The position numbers and the translations under genes were made by a program. A model generated the notes under the pieces. It ran no database searches and was not told where the DNA came from. It saw only the letters and a list, made by a program, of their open reading frames with translations. Positions 21,409-34,500 of a stretch of DNA of 52,534 bases are shown in pieces. Positions within the stretch are counted from its first letter, which is position 1. Every line of letters starts with the position of its first letter. Source of the DNA: Neocallimastix lanati (nom. inval.) (Eukaryota > Neocallimastigomycota > Neocallimastigomycetes > Neocallimastigales > Neocallimastigaceae). The DNA lies in NCBI GenBank assembly GCA_016946835.1, contig JACVTC010000301.1, forward strand, positions 1 through 52,534. The letters are read 5' to 3'.

Positions 21409-24400
21409 ATGGTGAATTATCGATATTTAAATAATTATAGAGATAATAATATTAACAATATATTTTTAAGAAGAAGTAATAAATTTAGTGTAAAAAAGGA
21501 AGAAGATTTAAATGACTATTTCAAAAATAATATTATTACCACAATAGGTAATAAACCAAAGTATTCTTTTTTAAAAAATATCCTTGAAATTAAAAGTTGT
21601 AATCTTTTAAATTGTAAATTAGTATTAAATGGAAATGAAGTTGAATTTGAAAATGGAAAACTTATTACTACAACAGAAATAGTGAATAATGATGTTGATA
21701 TTAAGATTTTAAAAGAATTAATTGAAGCAGAAACTAAGGAAATTAGAGAGATGATAGTTTTACCTCTAACTCTCAATGCCAATTTATCTACTCTAGGCTA
21801 CATCATGGATGTTGAACTTTTAAAAATTGTATCATTTTATGATAAAAATAATATTGAAAGATTAAGTAAATATTTAATTTCGAAGTTTAAAGAATTCAAT
21901 GATTCAGACGATGACTATAATCCTATTTATCCAAGTTTTCCTGGTGAAACTATAGATCCCAGTTCAATTTACCTATATTATTCTCAATGGCTTCATTACT
22001 TAGATCATTCCCCAGATTATGATAAAAAATCTCTCATTCCAAAAAGTTATCAATGGGGTATGAAAAAATTGGATCAAGAAGAAGAAAGTAATTCCAATTT
22101 TTTAAGTGAAATTTCAGTAGGAGATTCCAATGAAAAAAAACTAAAAATTATTTCTTATGGTGACGAAGAAGAATTTTGTCAATCTATGATGGTACTTATG
22201 CAATCTTCAGAAAATTTTGTCGAAGAAGATGTACAAGATATTAATACATTTATGATTAAAGTAATAGATCACGAAAAATATATACCTAAACCAATCCTTA
22301 ATTTAGAAAATTTAGCCCATGTCACCAACTCCTATCTTAATTATTTTCGTGGTAAAAATTTACCATTTAATACCATTTATTCCTGGTTTAGTCATTTCAA
22401 CATATCCTATGATGAAGTATTAATTATTGCTTTAGCATTTTCAAATCATTTTAATGTTGCTTCGAATCTTAAAAAATATAGAAAATTTGAATATTTAAGT
22501 GATACACATCAAAAAATTTTAATGAAATTTTTAAACGATTGCTCCGGAACTCATCGTTACAATGAATTTTTAAAAAAAAAGAAAGTATGGTCAAGACTTT
22601 GTGGAACTATTTATACGGATAATTTTATGAAGGAATATCCAGAGTTGGTGAAAGATTTATTAAGAATTTCTAAGGAAGATGTTTTTAATTTTATTTCTAT
22701 TAATCGATATCATAAATACATTGATTTTGATGAGGATAAAGAAGAAGGAAGTGGAAACAACAGCAGTAGAGGAAATTTAGATGATCTCTATAAAAAGGAA
22801 ATTGAAAAAGCTTTAAAAAGCAATAGTGAATTTCTTTCTTCAGTTACTTTTAAATCTTGTAATCTTTTAAGTAGTATTATTACAGTGAATGGGACTGATT
22901 ATGAATTTGAAAATGGAAAATTATTATTAGATGAAGAGGAGGAAGAAGAGGATGAAGAGCAGACGAACGAGAAGGAAAATGAAAATAATTCTAAAAGCAA
23001 GGAAGAATTATTTATGAAACCTTTAAAAAGTTTGATGAATAAGGCCACCAAACTTATTCGACAAAAATTAAATATAGTTCTTTCTTTAAATGAAAATATT
23101 TCTAAATTAGGTTTTTGTATGGATATTCCACTCTTAAAGAAAATAGCGGTATATGACGAGTATGAAATTGAAGAAATCTATCAATTAATATCTTCAGAAT
23201 TAGAAAATATAACATGTTCTCGAATCAATTATATGCCACCTTATTATAATTTCCCTCGTAATCATCTTTCCATAGAATTAACCTATAAAAGTTATTGTAA
23301 GTGGCTCCTTTCCTTGGAATTATTAAACTATGATCCAAATATGATTCCAACGAATTATAGAACTCGATTTGAACAGTATCACGATGCTGAAGTTATAGAA
23401 AATGAAGTAAGGAATATCAAATTAAAAACTCTTTCTATCGGTCATAAAGATGAATTTTATCAAGTGATGATCCACCTCATGAGTGCCTCGGAAGCCATTT
23501 CCAAAGAAGATATTATGGATTTGCATTCCTTTATTAAGTATGAAGAGAATCGTTTAAAATATATTCCAGAAATGATTCCAAATAAAGAAAATCTTGCCAA
23601 TATTATTTATCGATTGGTACTCTATTGTATGACTGAGTCACCACCTTTAGAGACCATTTTACCTTATTATACTAATGTTAATGATGTCTTAAGATTAGCT
23701 TTGGTCATGTCTGGAAATCAAGCCTCCGATTTAGGAAGATCAGTAAAATTTAAATCATTTAAAAATTCAGAAAGAAGAATATTAATGACACTCTTGAATA
23801 ATTGCCGTAACCGTTATGAGGACTTTATGAAATATAAAAATATGTGGGAAAGATTTTGTGAACGAGTACATCCTTCCAAATTCAAGAATCTTTATCCTGA
23901 CTTAATAAATGATCTACTGGGAAGTTATCGTATATTAGGTACTCCAGAACATAAAAAAATTAGAATGGAATATCGATTTTATCTTTCTCTCTATGAATTG
24001 GATGATCGATTTAAGGAATATAAAGAAAAGGTTCGTAAGTATGTTAAAGAATTAAAAAAAAAAAGAGAAGAAGAAAAGAAAAAGGAACAAGAAAAGAATG
24101 AAAATACAACTAGCACAACAAATAATACTATGAACACTACTTCTAATACCAATGATAATAATAATACTAATGATAATAACAATAATAATGAAAGTCTCAT
24201 TAGAATTCGTGAAAGATTGAATGTAATAAGAAATGATAAGATTTTTAATAATATAAATAAAGTATTAGGTGTGAGCGATCTTTTTAATATTTCAGAACAT
24301 CAAACATTCTTAAAAAAATTTAATAGTATTGAAACTATGCCAAAGGATATAAGAGAATATATTCATCAATATTTATTGACAATTGCAGGCGTAGCCTATA

Positions 24401-26406
24401 GCAATCTATTAGTTATTATTAATAATAATTTTCTAAATAATAGTAACTGTATTTATTGGGATTCAGAAAAACGAAAAAATATGGTTAAAAAAAATTATGA
24501 AATGGTGTATGAAGGATTACCGGAAATTTTAATTCATCATAATGAAACTATTTTACCTACACTTAGAAGAGAACTTTTAGAAAAAAGAATTCAGGAGCTT
24601 CAACCATTCATTTTAAAATTAAATAAACAAAATCTTCAATATAAAAAGGAAAGACCAACATTTAATTCTCAATGGACTGAATTTATGGTCAATCAACAAA
24701 TAAATGAAGCCGCTCATTTGTTATCTCAAAAACCAGGAGTTTATCTTCGTCATTTAGATGAATTAATTACAAAGAGTCAAAATGAGGAGGAAATTAAAGA
24801 AATTATAACTTTTTTAGAAAAGGTAGCTCAAAAAGCTTCCGTTAAGGTACTGTTAAGTGTTATGGGCTATTTCCAAAATAGAATAGGAAAAAAAATGAAT
24901 ATGAGAGCTTTTCTTATTAAAAGTAATGATAATAGTAAAAGTAATAATAAGAAAGAGAGAGGAAGAAATGGTCATGGTAATTCCTCTATAAAAAGTTCCA
25001 TTTATTATACAGATAAAGTTAAGGAACCTCTTAGAGAAGAACTTTGTCATCAAATAATTAAAATTATTGATGAAGCTCTTCTTCAAAAATTTAAAGATAA
25101 ATCTCCATTCCATGGAGTTTATATTAGTCCAGAACTTCAAAAAATGTATATTCCTTTTGATCTCAGAAATGCTAGTAAAGGTTTAGAAAATTATACTAAA
25201 GGATCTCGATTAGATCTTTCCTTTAAAAATATTACTCAAGAAGAAAAGGAACAAATGGTAAAGGATGCAGAGATTGCACTTGAAAAGAAACAAGCCGAAG
25301 AAAAACAAATGTATGATAAGAAAAAGAAGCATGAAATTGATCTCATCAATTTGAAATCAAGAATAAGTAAGAAGGAAAAAGAGATTGAAACGAAATCTAA
25401 AGCAATAAATACTCAAAATAAATCAAAAAAAGAAATAAAACAAATCCTAAAACAATTGAATAAAGAATTAGAAAAAGACCGAAGAATAGAAACACGTTGT
25501 AGAAAAGATTTCAATACCGCCTCAGTAAAATGGGAAAATCTAGAAAAACAGGTTCAAAAGCTTGAAAAGGATTTAGAGGATAAAAGAAATTGTCCAATCG
25601 GTGTCAGTTATAAAAGTATTAGACTTTTCACCCTTGGATTTTCTAAATTAATTCTTGAAATATATGATGAAGATTATAATATGATGGCCCTCATTACTAA
25701 GAACTCCGATTCCGATTATGGAACCAGTTATCAAAAACAATATCATCTATTTTTTGGTGAGGAATGGTCCACCGTATATGCCGATATAGATATTGATACC
25801 ATTTTAGAACAGAAAGGAAGATATATTATGGTAAATATAGGTTCCGATTGTTGTTCATCTCAATTTGGATGGATGGAAAGAGAATTTGTTCATTCCGATG
25901 AACCTTTTGAACCATCAACGGTTCGTCAAACCATTCAATTAAACTATCAAGGAGAAGCCAGTCCTATCGTTCTTGATTGTAAAACTCGTGAATTTATCTG
26001 GTTGGACTATTCATTCCCTCAGAAATATTATGAAAAGTTTGTTATAGCTTATCATCGATATAAAAAAATGATGCGTCATCTCAACGCTAATAATTATCAA
26101 CCTGATGATGTTTATTCTGAAGAAAAAATAATGACTACAACGGATAATTATAATAAATTATTAGCTCTTAATTCGAAGATTAAAAAGAGTATCTTTTATT
26201 ACTTTATGGAACCCATACGACTTTCAATAGCTGATTTAATTCAAATTCATATTCAAGCCAGAGGAGGAAAGTATTTAGAAAAAGAAGAAGATTTAAGAGA
26301 CGAAGATACTGCCTTTTACCCTTATATGCCTTATATTAAGAAAGAAAAGGTACATTATATTAATTGTAATCAATTAGAAGTTCTACTATCCGATTATATG
26401 AATTGA
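21409..26406 (+). CDS. Large MXAN_6230/SCO0854-like protein, 1665 aa, intact (unit 3)
   Basis: The predicted protein is identical to the product at 11247-16244, residue for residue as far as I compared. The start is again fixed by the poly-A leader (here 15 A including the ATG). With the unit-2 copy this is one of two undamaged copies, so the reference sequence of the protein is secure. If the array is real, the locus could express several identical messages and raise dosage. Confidence 0.85.
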   Translation: MVNYRYLNNYRDNNINNIFLRRSNKFSVKKEEDLNDYFKNNIITTIGNKPKYSFLKNILEIKSCNLLNCKLVLNGNEVEFENGKLITTTEIVNNDVDIKILKELIEAETKEIREMIVLPLTLNANLSTLGYIMDVELLKIVSFYDKNNIERLSKYLISKFKEFNDSDDDYNPIYPSFPGETIDPSSIYLYYSQWLHYLDHSPDYDKKSLIPKSYQWGMKKLDQEEESNSNFLSEISVGDSNEKKLKIISYGDEEEFCQSMMVLMQSSENFVEEDVQDINTFMIKVIDHEKYIPKPILNLENLAHVTNSYLNYFRGKNLPFNTIYSWFSHFNISYDEVLIIALAFSNHFNVASNLKKYRKFEYLSDTHQKILMKFLNDCSGTHRYNEFLKKKKVWSRLCGTIYTDNFMKEYPELVKDLLRISKEDVFNFISINRYHKYIDFDEDKEEGSGNNSSRGNLDDLYKKEIEKALKSNSEFLSSVTFKSCNLLSSIITVNGTDYEFENGKLLLDEEEEEEDEEQTNEKENENNSKSKEELFMKPLKSLMNKATKLIRQKLNIVLSLNENISKLGFCMDIPLLKKIAVYDEYEIEEIYQLISSELENITCSRINYMPPYYNFPRNHLSIELTYKSYCKWLLSLELLNYDPNMIPTNYRTRFEQYHDAEVIENEVRNIKLKTLSIGHKDEFYQVMIHLMSASEAISKEDIMDLHSFIKYEENRLKYIPEMIPNKENLANIIYRLVLYCMTESPPLETILPYYTNVNDVLRLALVMSGNQASDLGRSVKFKSFKNSERRILMTLLNNCRNRYEDFMKYKNMWERFCERVHPSKFKNLYPDLINDLLGSYRILGTPEHKKIRMEYRFYLSLYELDDRFKEYKEKVRKYVKELKKKREEEKKKEQEKNENTTSTTNNTMNTTSNTNDNNNTNDNNNNNESLIRIRERLNVIRNDKIFNNINKVLGVSDLFNISEHQTFLKKFNSIETMPKDIREYIHQYLLTIAGVAYSNLLVIINNNFLNNSNCIYWDSEKRKNMVKKNYEMVYEGLPEILIHHNETILPTLRRELLEKRIQELQPFILKLNKQNLQYKKERPTFNSQWTEFMVNQQINEAAHLLSQKPGVYLRHLDELITKSQNEEEIKEIITFLEKVAQKASVKVLLSVMGYFQNRIGKKMNMRAFLIKSNDNSKSNNKKERGRNGHGNSSIKSSIYYTDKVKEPLREELCHQIIKIIDEALLQKFKDKSPFHGVYISPELQKMYIPFDLRNASKGLENYTKGSRLDLSFKNITQEEKEQMVKDAEIALEKKQAEEKQMYDKKKKHEIDLINLKSRISKKEKEIETKSKAINTQNKSKKEIKQILKQLNKELEKDRRIETRCRKDFNTASVKWENLEKQVQKLEKDLEDKRNCPIGVSYKSIRLFTLGFSKLILEIYDEDYNMMALITKNSDSDYGTSYQKQYHLFFGEEWSTVYADIDIDTILEQKGRYIMVNIGSDCCSSQFGWMEREFVHSDEPFEPSTVRQTIQLNYQGEASPIVLDCKTREFIWLDYSFPQKYYEKFVIAYHRYKKMMRHLNANNYQPDDVYSEEKIMTTTDNYNKLLALNSKIKKSIFYYFMEPIRLSIADLIQIHIQARGGKYLEKEEDLRDEDTAFYPYMPYIKKEKVHYINCNQLEVLLSDYMN

Positions 26407-27036
26407 TAAAAAAAAAAAATTATAATGAAACAAAGCAATATATTTATATATATACGTCATATATATAATATAAGTATTGATTAAATAAGAATTTAATAAA
26501 AATTTATAATAGTTATAATAATATATTAAAAAAATCTTTTTTTTTTAAATTTTAAATATATTTTATTTAGTTTCCTTATATATATATTACAGATATATAT
26601 TTATAGTTATATTATTATTTTTTTTTTTTTTTTATAATATATTGATATAAAAATCGGAATATTCAAATTTTAATAATTTTTTTTTTATATAATAATAAAA
26701 TTAAATAATAAATATTAATAATAAATCAAATTTTATATATTATTAATTTTGTGTATTACTTTTAAAAAGAATTCTTTACTTAAAAATCAATATGTAATTA
26801 AATTTTTAATATGTATATTAATATTAATATATATATATAATATACAATATATTTAAATAAAAGTATAATATATATAAATTTTAAAATATAAATATAATAT
26901 TTTTATTTTAAAAAACTATATATATATATATTAAGAAAAATTAAGAAAAAAAATATATATAAATTTAAATATGATAGTAATAGAAAATAAAAAAAAAATA
27001 AAAAAAAAAAAATAAAGTTTATTTATAATATAAAAT

Positions 27037-27224
27037 CCACAAAGATTAGAACTCTTTTTCCAGGTCCATGGAAAAGGAATAGCCTATATCAGGTTTACTA
27101 ATTACAATTTTCTGCGATTATGATGATAATCGATGGTTATCCTTTCTAAAGTAGATTCTAGTACGAAAAGTGTAAATTAGAATACTGGAAGACTGTTGAA
27201 AGTGAACCTGATCTTTTGGAGTGT
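27037..27224 (+). ncRNA. Candidate structured RNA island, unit 3
   Basis: No change from units 1 and 2; the helix-forming segments keep the same spacing. Confidence 0.33.
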
Positions 27225-27691
27225 TGCATTTCGTAACGTGGCTTGTAAATTTAAATTTGATTCATAATTTAACAGCCTATATCTTTTTCTTTTTTAAATT
27301 ATTGTAAATTAATATATAAATAAAAATAGAAATAAATATAAATTGGTTAATTTTTTTTTTTTTTTTTTAAATGAAATTTAGATATTATTATTAAATATTT
27401 ATTAATTTTAGCAAAAATATTAAAATATATCTTAAATACTAAAATATATCTTTAAAATTAAATATTATTTTGTATTTTATTATATATTTTGTTAGTATTT
27501 TAACAGAAAATACTAAAATATAATAAATATTACCATATATTATTTTAAAAAAAGATATTAAAATATTTTTTTATTATTTTATTATTTATTAAAAATTAAA
27601 TATTATTATTTATTTATTATAATTTAAGCCACTCTTACATCAACGGTTTTTTAAAGTACACATTTCATATAGAGCCACGTTACGAAATGCA
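27225..27691. repeat. MITE-like inverted repeat, unit 3
   Basis: Arms lie at 27225-27243 and 27673-27691. The total is one base longer than in unit 2, in the internal T run. Confidence 0.5.
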
Positions 27692-27950
27692 CCACTTCTG
27701 CTTTAAACTTGATATGTAGTAACATTGGAATATGTTCAATTAATAATGATAGTGGTGCATTTCGCCAATTTTTGAAAACATGTGGCGCATTAAAATGTGG
27801 CATTTCGCCAAATTGAAAATTATTAAATAAATAAATCAATAAATAAAATATTATTAAATATTATTAATATTGAATAGAAACAAGTTTAAAAAAAATTATT
27901 TTGAATAAATATTTATTTATTTATTCATTTATTTATATCAATACTCCATT

Positions 27951-27995
27951 TGGCGAAATGCAACCTGGCGAAATGCAATTTGGAGAAATGCAACT
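27951..27995 (+). repeat. Three tandem GAAATGCAA 15-mers, unit 3
   Basis: Three copies, unchanged. Confidence 0.75.
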
Positions 27996-28704
27996 CTCCC
28001 ATTAATAATATCATGTAGTATCTACATATTATCGTTGTAATTAATCTATTGTTTTTTTACTTTAGAATTATTTTGTATATGTATTTTTCTATTTAAACTC
28101 ACATGTAGCTATTGTAAAATGGAAATATAGGAGATTGATTCTCTCCAAAGTTTGTATTTAAGACATTATTTAGCGGATGGGAATCTTTTTATATTTTTTC
28201 ACTACTAACATTTTTTTCTTTACATGTACATTCTAGTTATTATATGATTATTCAATAGAAAAGTTTTACGTTTTAAAGAGCTTTATTAATTGAAAAGAAA
28301 ACAATTATTGAAAAGATAAAAAAAAAAAAAAAAAAAAAAAAAGATTATTCATTATAATAGAATATACAAGTGGCTTATTTTACTTAAATATCTTTGCACA
28401 AAGATTTTTGAATCGATAATTTTCTAACCCTTGTGAAAAATTATAAATATTATTACAGCAATGCAAGATAAAATCAATACTTTATAAAATCAAACATTTA
28501 CAAAATCATCAAGAACAACGATATAATTCAAGTTTTCATATATTCAACACTACCATTTTTTTAATATTATTTATAGGGAGTTTATTTTCTCTTTTATTTT
28601 TTTTACTTTTATTTTATTATATATATATTAAAAACAAAATAATTATCTATTTTTATTTTTATTATTATTTTTTATTTTTTACTTCTTTTATTTTATTTTT
28701 TTAG

Positions 28705-28799
28705 GCTTACCTTCTCATTCGGATCAACTGAATCGATTTTCTGAACATTATCGTGAACTAGTTTTTGATGTTACTCACCATAGTCTGGATAATGAATAA
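28705..28799 (+). CDS. Possible 3'-terminal exon, unit 3
   Basis: The acceptor AG at 28703-28704 and TAA at 28797-28799 are preserved. Confidence 0.3.
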
Positions 28800-28899
28800 A
28801 AAAAATTACTTTATATTTAAACTTTTATTATTTGTTTTATTTTATTCAATTTTAACTAATATCACATTTTATAAAAGCTTTAAATTATATTTAAAAGAT

Positions 28900-29253
28900 A
28901 AATAAAATAAAATAAAATAAATAGTTGAAATATAAATATAAAGTACAGATTAAATAAAATAAAATATAATAAAATAAAATAAATAGTAAAATATGAATAT
29001 AAAGTACAGATTAAATAAAATAAAATAAAATAAATAGTAAAATATGAATATAAAGTACAGATTAAATAAAATAAAATAAAATAAATAGTAAAATATGAAT
29101 ATAAAGTACAGATTAAATAAAATAAAATAGAATAAAATTAATAGTAAAATATGAATATAAAATACAGATTGAATAAAATAAAATAAAATAAAATAAATAG
29201 TAAAATATGAATATAAAGTACAGATTGAATAAAATAAAATAAGATAAAAGAGA
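28900..29253 (+). repeat. TAAAA minisatellite, unit 3
   Basis: Same variant order as units 1 and 2, followed by the three 13-mers. Confidence 0.85.
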
Positions 29254-30182
29254 ATTCTTTTATTTGATACTTTTATTTGATACTTTTATTTGATACTTTT
29301 ATTTTATTATATAATTATATATATATATAGTATGATTTCAACAAAAATTATATAAATATTAATTATAATTAATATCAGAAAGATTATTTTTTTTTTTTAT
29401 TTTTAAATATTATTTAATTCACTGAAAAAATAAGGCAAAAAAAAAAAAAAATTTTTTTGGTTTTGGAAAATGCTTTTTTTAACAAATAATATAGCAATTA
29501 AATCAGATAATTACAAAATATTAAAAAATACAATATAAATTATATTAAATTTATGTTATTCCATTAGAATATCAACTATATTATTAGAAATATAAAAATT
29601 TATTAGTTTTATGTGATATTCGTTATGTATTGAATTTCTTTTACTATATATAATTTATAAAAAGTTAAAAAGTTATTTATTCAATTATTATACAAAAAAA
29701 TTTATATATTATAATTTAGGTTTTAATTATTATAAAATGTGATAATTATATATTAAATAAATGATAACTACAACATTATATTAAAACTTTCTAAATATAA
29801 AATATAATTACAAAGATTTAATATACAAGGTAATTTTTCTATGTATATTGAAATTATCATTTTCTGTAATAATTTATATGTAAAGTATTTTATTAAAGAT
29901 TAAATAAATGATTTTTTCACAATCAATTTAAGCAAGTAAAAAAATAAATATTTATTTATATAAATGATATAAAAAATTTTCTTAGTTAACCACTTTAAAA
30001 AAATATTATTTTAGTATTATATATTTACATTTTAACCTATAAATTAACCTAAATAGTTTAAATATTTTTATATATGTTTTTTATGTATTAATATATTAAA
30101 GAATAATAAAATTAATTTAAATATATATATATTTATTTTAAAAAAAAATTGATTTAAAAATTATTGTTTGATGTATAAATTT

Positions 30183-30300
30183 GTAATAATAATTATTAAT
30201 AATAAATAATAATAATAATAATAAAAATAATAATAATAATTTATAATAAGAATAATTGGAATAAGAATAATAATTTATAATAATAATAATAATAATAATG

Positions 30301-30340
<40 letters not shown>

Positions 30341-30381
30341 TAATAATAATAATGATAATAATTTATAATTGATAATAATGA
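30183..30381. repeat. TAA tract, unit 3
   Basis: Same length and interruptions as in unit 2. Confidence 0.85.
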
Positions 30382-30838
30382 TATATGTTGTTTATTTAAT
30401 ATAATAATACATATGTGTTATGGTTAACAAGGAAAAAAAAATAGATTTACACTAAACGTATTTCAATATTTTTTTTATTATTTTATAATTACAATATTAT
30501 TTCTACCAAAGAAAAACAATAACAAGAATAAGAATTAATATTAATTATTATATATAGTAAAGTATTAATAATATATAATTATAAATAGATATAATAAATA
30601 AGAATATATATAATAATTATATATATTATATGAATAATATAAACTATTTTATTATATAAACTTTAATATTTTAAAATATAAAGTGTAAATTAATATTTAA
30701 GAAATATATATAAAAAATGTAATATAATAAATACAATATATAAATAATATAAAATACAAATTATAATATAAAATATATAATAATATAAATTATTATAATA
30801 AGATATAAATTAAATATCTGAATATATAAATATTCAAA

Positions 30839-30870
30839 TATACAAATATGTTGCTACACATATTTGTATA
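30839..30870. repeat. Junction hairpin, unit 3/4
   Basis: Stem and loop unchanged; the junction follows at 30892. Confidence 0.4.
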
Positions 30871-31568
30871 ATATCATTTGTTACTTTTATGAAAGTTACA
30901 CAAAATACTCAGACTAACATTAATTTATATAACATAAAATAAACACAATAACTAACTTAACCATAAAAAATAAATATAAATATACTTTAATTATATAATA
31001 TATAAAATAATATTAATAAATATATAAAATAATTATTAAGTTGTTTTCTATATAAATAAATTATAAAGTTAATAATTTGATAAAAAAAAAATAAAATTTA
31101 TATTATTTATAGTTTTAAAAAAAATATGTAGCAAAAAAAATAGAAAAAAATAGTAGGCATAATCCATTTAACCACTTATTTTTATATTAAATATAAATAT
31201 TTGAAATAAAGTAATAATTTTTTTTAACATATTTAAAAAAGAGTAAAACTATTTAAATAATTTTAAAAGGTATATAATTTTTTTTTATTATTTTTAAAAT
31301 ATTTCTAATAATAAATAAAAAATTATATATGAAAGAATAAATAATATATAGATAAATAACTTGTTACATTTTATATAAGGAATTAAGACAATTATTAAAA
31401 TTTTATATAAAATATATGTATTCATAATATTAATTTTTAAAAATCTAATTTTAATAAAATTATAAAAGAAGTTTTAAATAAAATATAATAATAAAGAAAA
31501 ATATTCCTTATTTTAATGATAATTAAATTAAATTAAATTAAATTAAATTAAATTTAAAAAAAAAAAAA

Positions 31569-34500
31569 ATGGTGAATTATCGATATTTAAATAATTATAG
31601 AGATAATAATATTAACAATATATTTTTAAGAAGAAGTAATAAATTTAGTGTAAAAAAGGAAGAAGATTTAAATGACTATTTCAAAAATAATATTATTACC
31701 ACAATAGGTAATAAACCAAAGTATTCTTTTTTAAAAAATATCCTTGAAATTAAAAGTTGTAATCTTTTAAATTGTAAATTAGTATTAAATGGAAATGAAG
31801 TTGAATTTGAAAATGGAAAACTTATTACTACAACAGAAATAGTGAATAATGATGTTGATATTAAGATTTTAAAAGAATTAATTGAAGCAGAAACTAAGGA
31901 AATTAGAGAGATGATAGTTTTACCTCTAACTCTCAATGCCAATTTATCTACTCTAGGCTACATCATGGATGTTGAACTTTTAAAAATTGTATCATTTTAT
32001 GATAAAAATAATATTGAAAGATTAAGTAAATATTTAATTTCGAAGTTTAAAGAATTCAATGATTCAGACGATGACTATAATCCTATTTATCCAAGTTTTC
32101 CTGGTGAAACTATAGATCCCAGTTCAATTTACCTATATTATTCTCAATGGCTTCATTACTTAGATCATTCCCCAGATTATGATAAAAAATCTCTCATTCC
32201 AAAAAGTTATCAATGGGGTATGAAAAAATTGGATCAAGAAGAAGAAAGTAATTCCAATTTTTTAAGTGAAATTTCAGTAGGAGATTCCAATGAAAAAAAA
32301 CTAAAAATTATTTCTTATGGTGACGAAGAAGAATTTTGTCAATCTATGATGGTACTTATGCAATCTTCAGAAAATTTTGTCGAAGAAGATGTACAAGATA
32401 TTAATACATTTATGATTAAAGTAATAGATCACGAAAAATATATACCTAAACCAATCCTTAATTTAGAAAATTTAGCCCATGTCACCAACTCCTATCTTAA
32501 TTATTTTCGTGGTAAAAATTTACCATTTAATACCATTTATTCCTGGTTTAGTCATTTCAACATATCCTATGATGAAGTATTAATTATTGCTTTAGCATTT
32601 TCAAATCATTTTAATGTTGCTTCGAATCTTAAAAAATATAGAAAATTTGAATATTTAAGTGATACACATCAAAAAATTTTAATGAAATTTTTAAACGATT
32701 GCTCCGGAACTCATCGTTACAATGAATTTTTAAAAAAAAGAAAGTATGGTCAAGACTTTGTGGAACTATTTATACGGATAATTTTATGAAGGAATATCCA
32801 GAGTTGGTGAAAGATTTATTAAGAATTTCTAAGGAAGATGTTTTTAATTTTATTTCTATTAATCGATATCATAAATACATTGATTTTGATGAGGATAAAG
32901 AAGAAGGAAGTGGAAACAACAGCAGTAGAGGAAATTTAGATGATCTCTATAAAAAGGAAATTGAAAAAGCTTTAAAAAGCAATAGTGAATTTCTTTCTTC
33001 AGTTACTTTTAAATCTTGTAATCTTTTAAGTAGTATTATTACAGTGAATGGGACTGATTATGAATTTGAAAATGGAAAATTATTATTAGATGAAGAGGAG
33101 GAAGAAGAGGATGAAGAGCAGACGAACGAGAAGGAAAATGAAAATAATTCTAAAAGCAAGGAAGAATTATTTATGAAACCTTTAAAAAGTTTGATGAATA
33201 AGGCCACCAAACTTATTCGACAAAAATTAAATATAGTTCTTTCTTTAAATGAAAATATTTCTAAATTAGGTTTTTGTATGGATATTCCACTCTTAAAGAA
33301 AATAGCGGTATATGACGAGTATGAAATTGAAGAAATCTATCAATTAATATCTTCAGAATTAGAAAATATAACATGTTCTCGAATCAATTATATGCCACCT
33401 TATTATAATTTCCCTCGTAATCATCTTTCCATAGAATTAACCTATAAAAGTTATTGTAAGTGGCTCCTTTCCTTGGAATTATTAAACTATGATCCAAATA
33501 TGATTCCAACGAATTATAGAACTCGATTTGAACAGTATCACGATGCTGAAGTTATAGAAAATGAAGTAAGGAATATCAAATTAAAAACTCTTTCTATCGG
33601 TCATAAAGATGAATTTTATCAAGTGATGATCCACCTCATGAGTGCCTCGGAAGCCATTTCCAAAGAAGATATTATGGATTTGCATTCCTTTATTAAGTAT
33701 GAAGAGAATCGTTTAAAATATATTCCAGAAATGATTCCAAATAAAGAAAATCTTGCCAATATTATTTATCGATTGGTACTCTATTGTATGACTGAGTCAC
33801 CACCTTTAGAGACCATTTTACCTTATTATACTAATGTTAATGATGTCTTAAGATTAGCTTTGGTCATGTCTGGAAATCAAGCCTCCGATTTAGGAAGATC
33901 AGTAAAATTTAAATCATTTAAAAATTCAGAAAGAAGAATATTAATGACACTCTTGAATAATTGCCGTAACCGTTATGAGGACTTTATGAAATATAAAAAT
34001 ATGTGGGAAAGATTTTGTGAACGAGTACATCCTTCCAAATTCAAGAATCTTTATCCTGACTTAATAAATGATCTACTGGGAAGTTATCGTATATTAGGTA
34101 CTCCAGAACATAAAAAAATTAGAATGGAATATCGATTTTATCTTTCTCTCTATGAATTGGATGATCGATTTAAGGAATATAAAGAAAAGGTTCGTAAGTA
34201 TGTTAAAGAATTAAAAAAAAAAAGAGAAGAAGAAAAGAAAAAGGAACAAGAAAAGAATGAAAATACAACTAGCACAACAAATAATACTATGAACACTACT
34301 TCTAATACCAATGATAATAATAATACTAATGATAATAACAATAATAATGAAAGTCTCATTAGAATTCGTGAAAGATTGAATGTAATAAGAAATGATAAGA
34401 TTTTTAATAATATAAATAAAGTATTAGGTGTGAGCGATCTTTTTAATATTTCAGAACATCAAACATTCTTAAAAAAATTTAATAGTATTGAAACTATGCC

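Larger units (their letters stand above)
26407..31568. other. Spacer of unit 3 and 5' flank of the unit 4 gene
   Basis: The layout is as in unit 2. Differences are confined to homopolymers such as the long A run near 28319-28342. The junction with unit 4 is at 30891/30892. Confidence 0.8.
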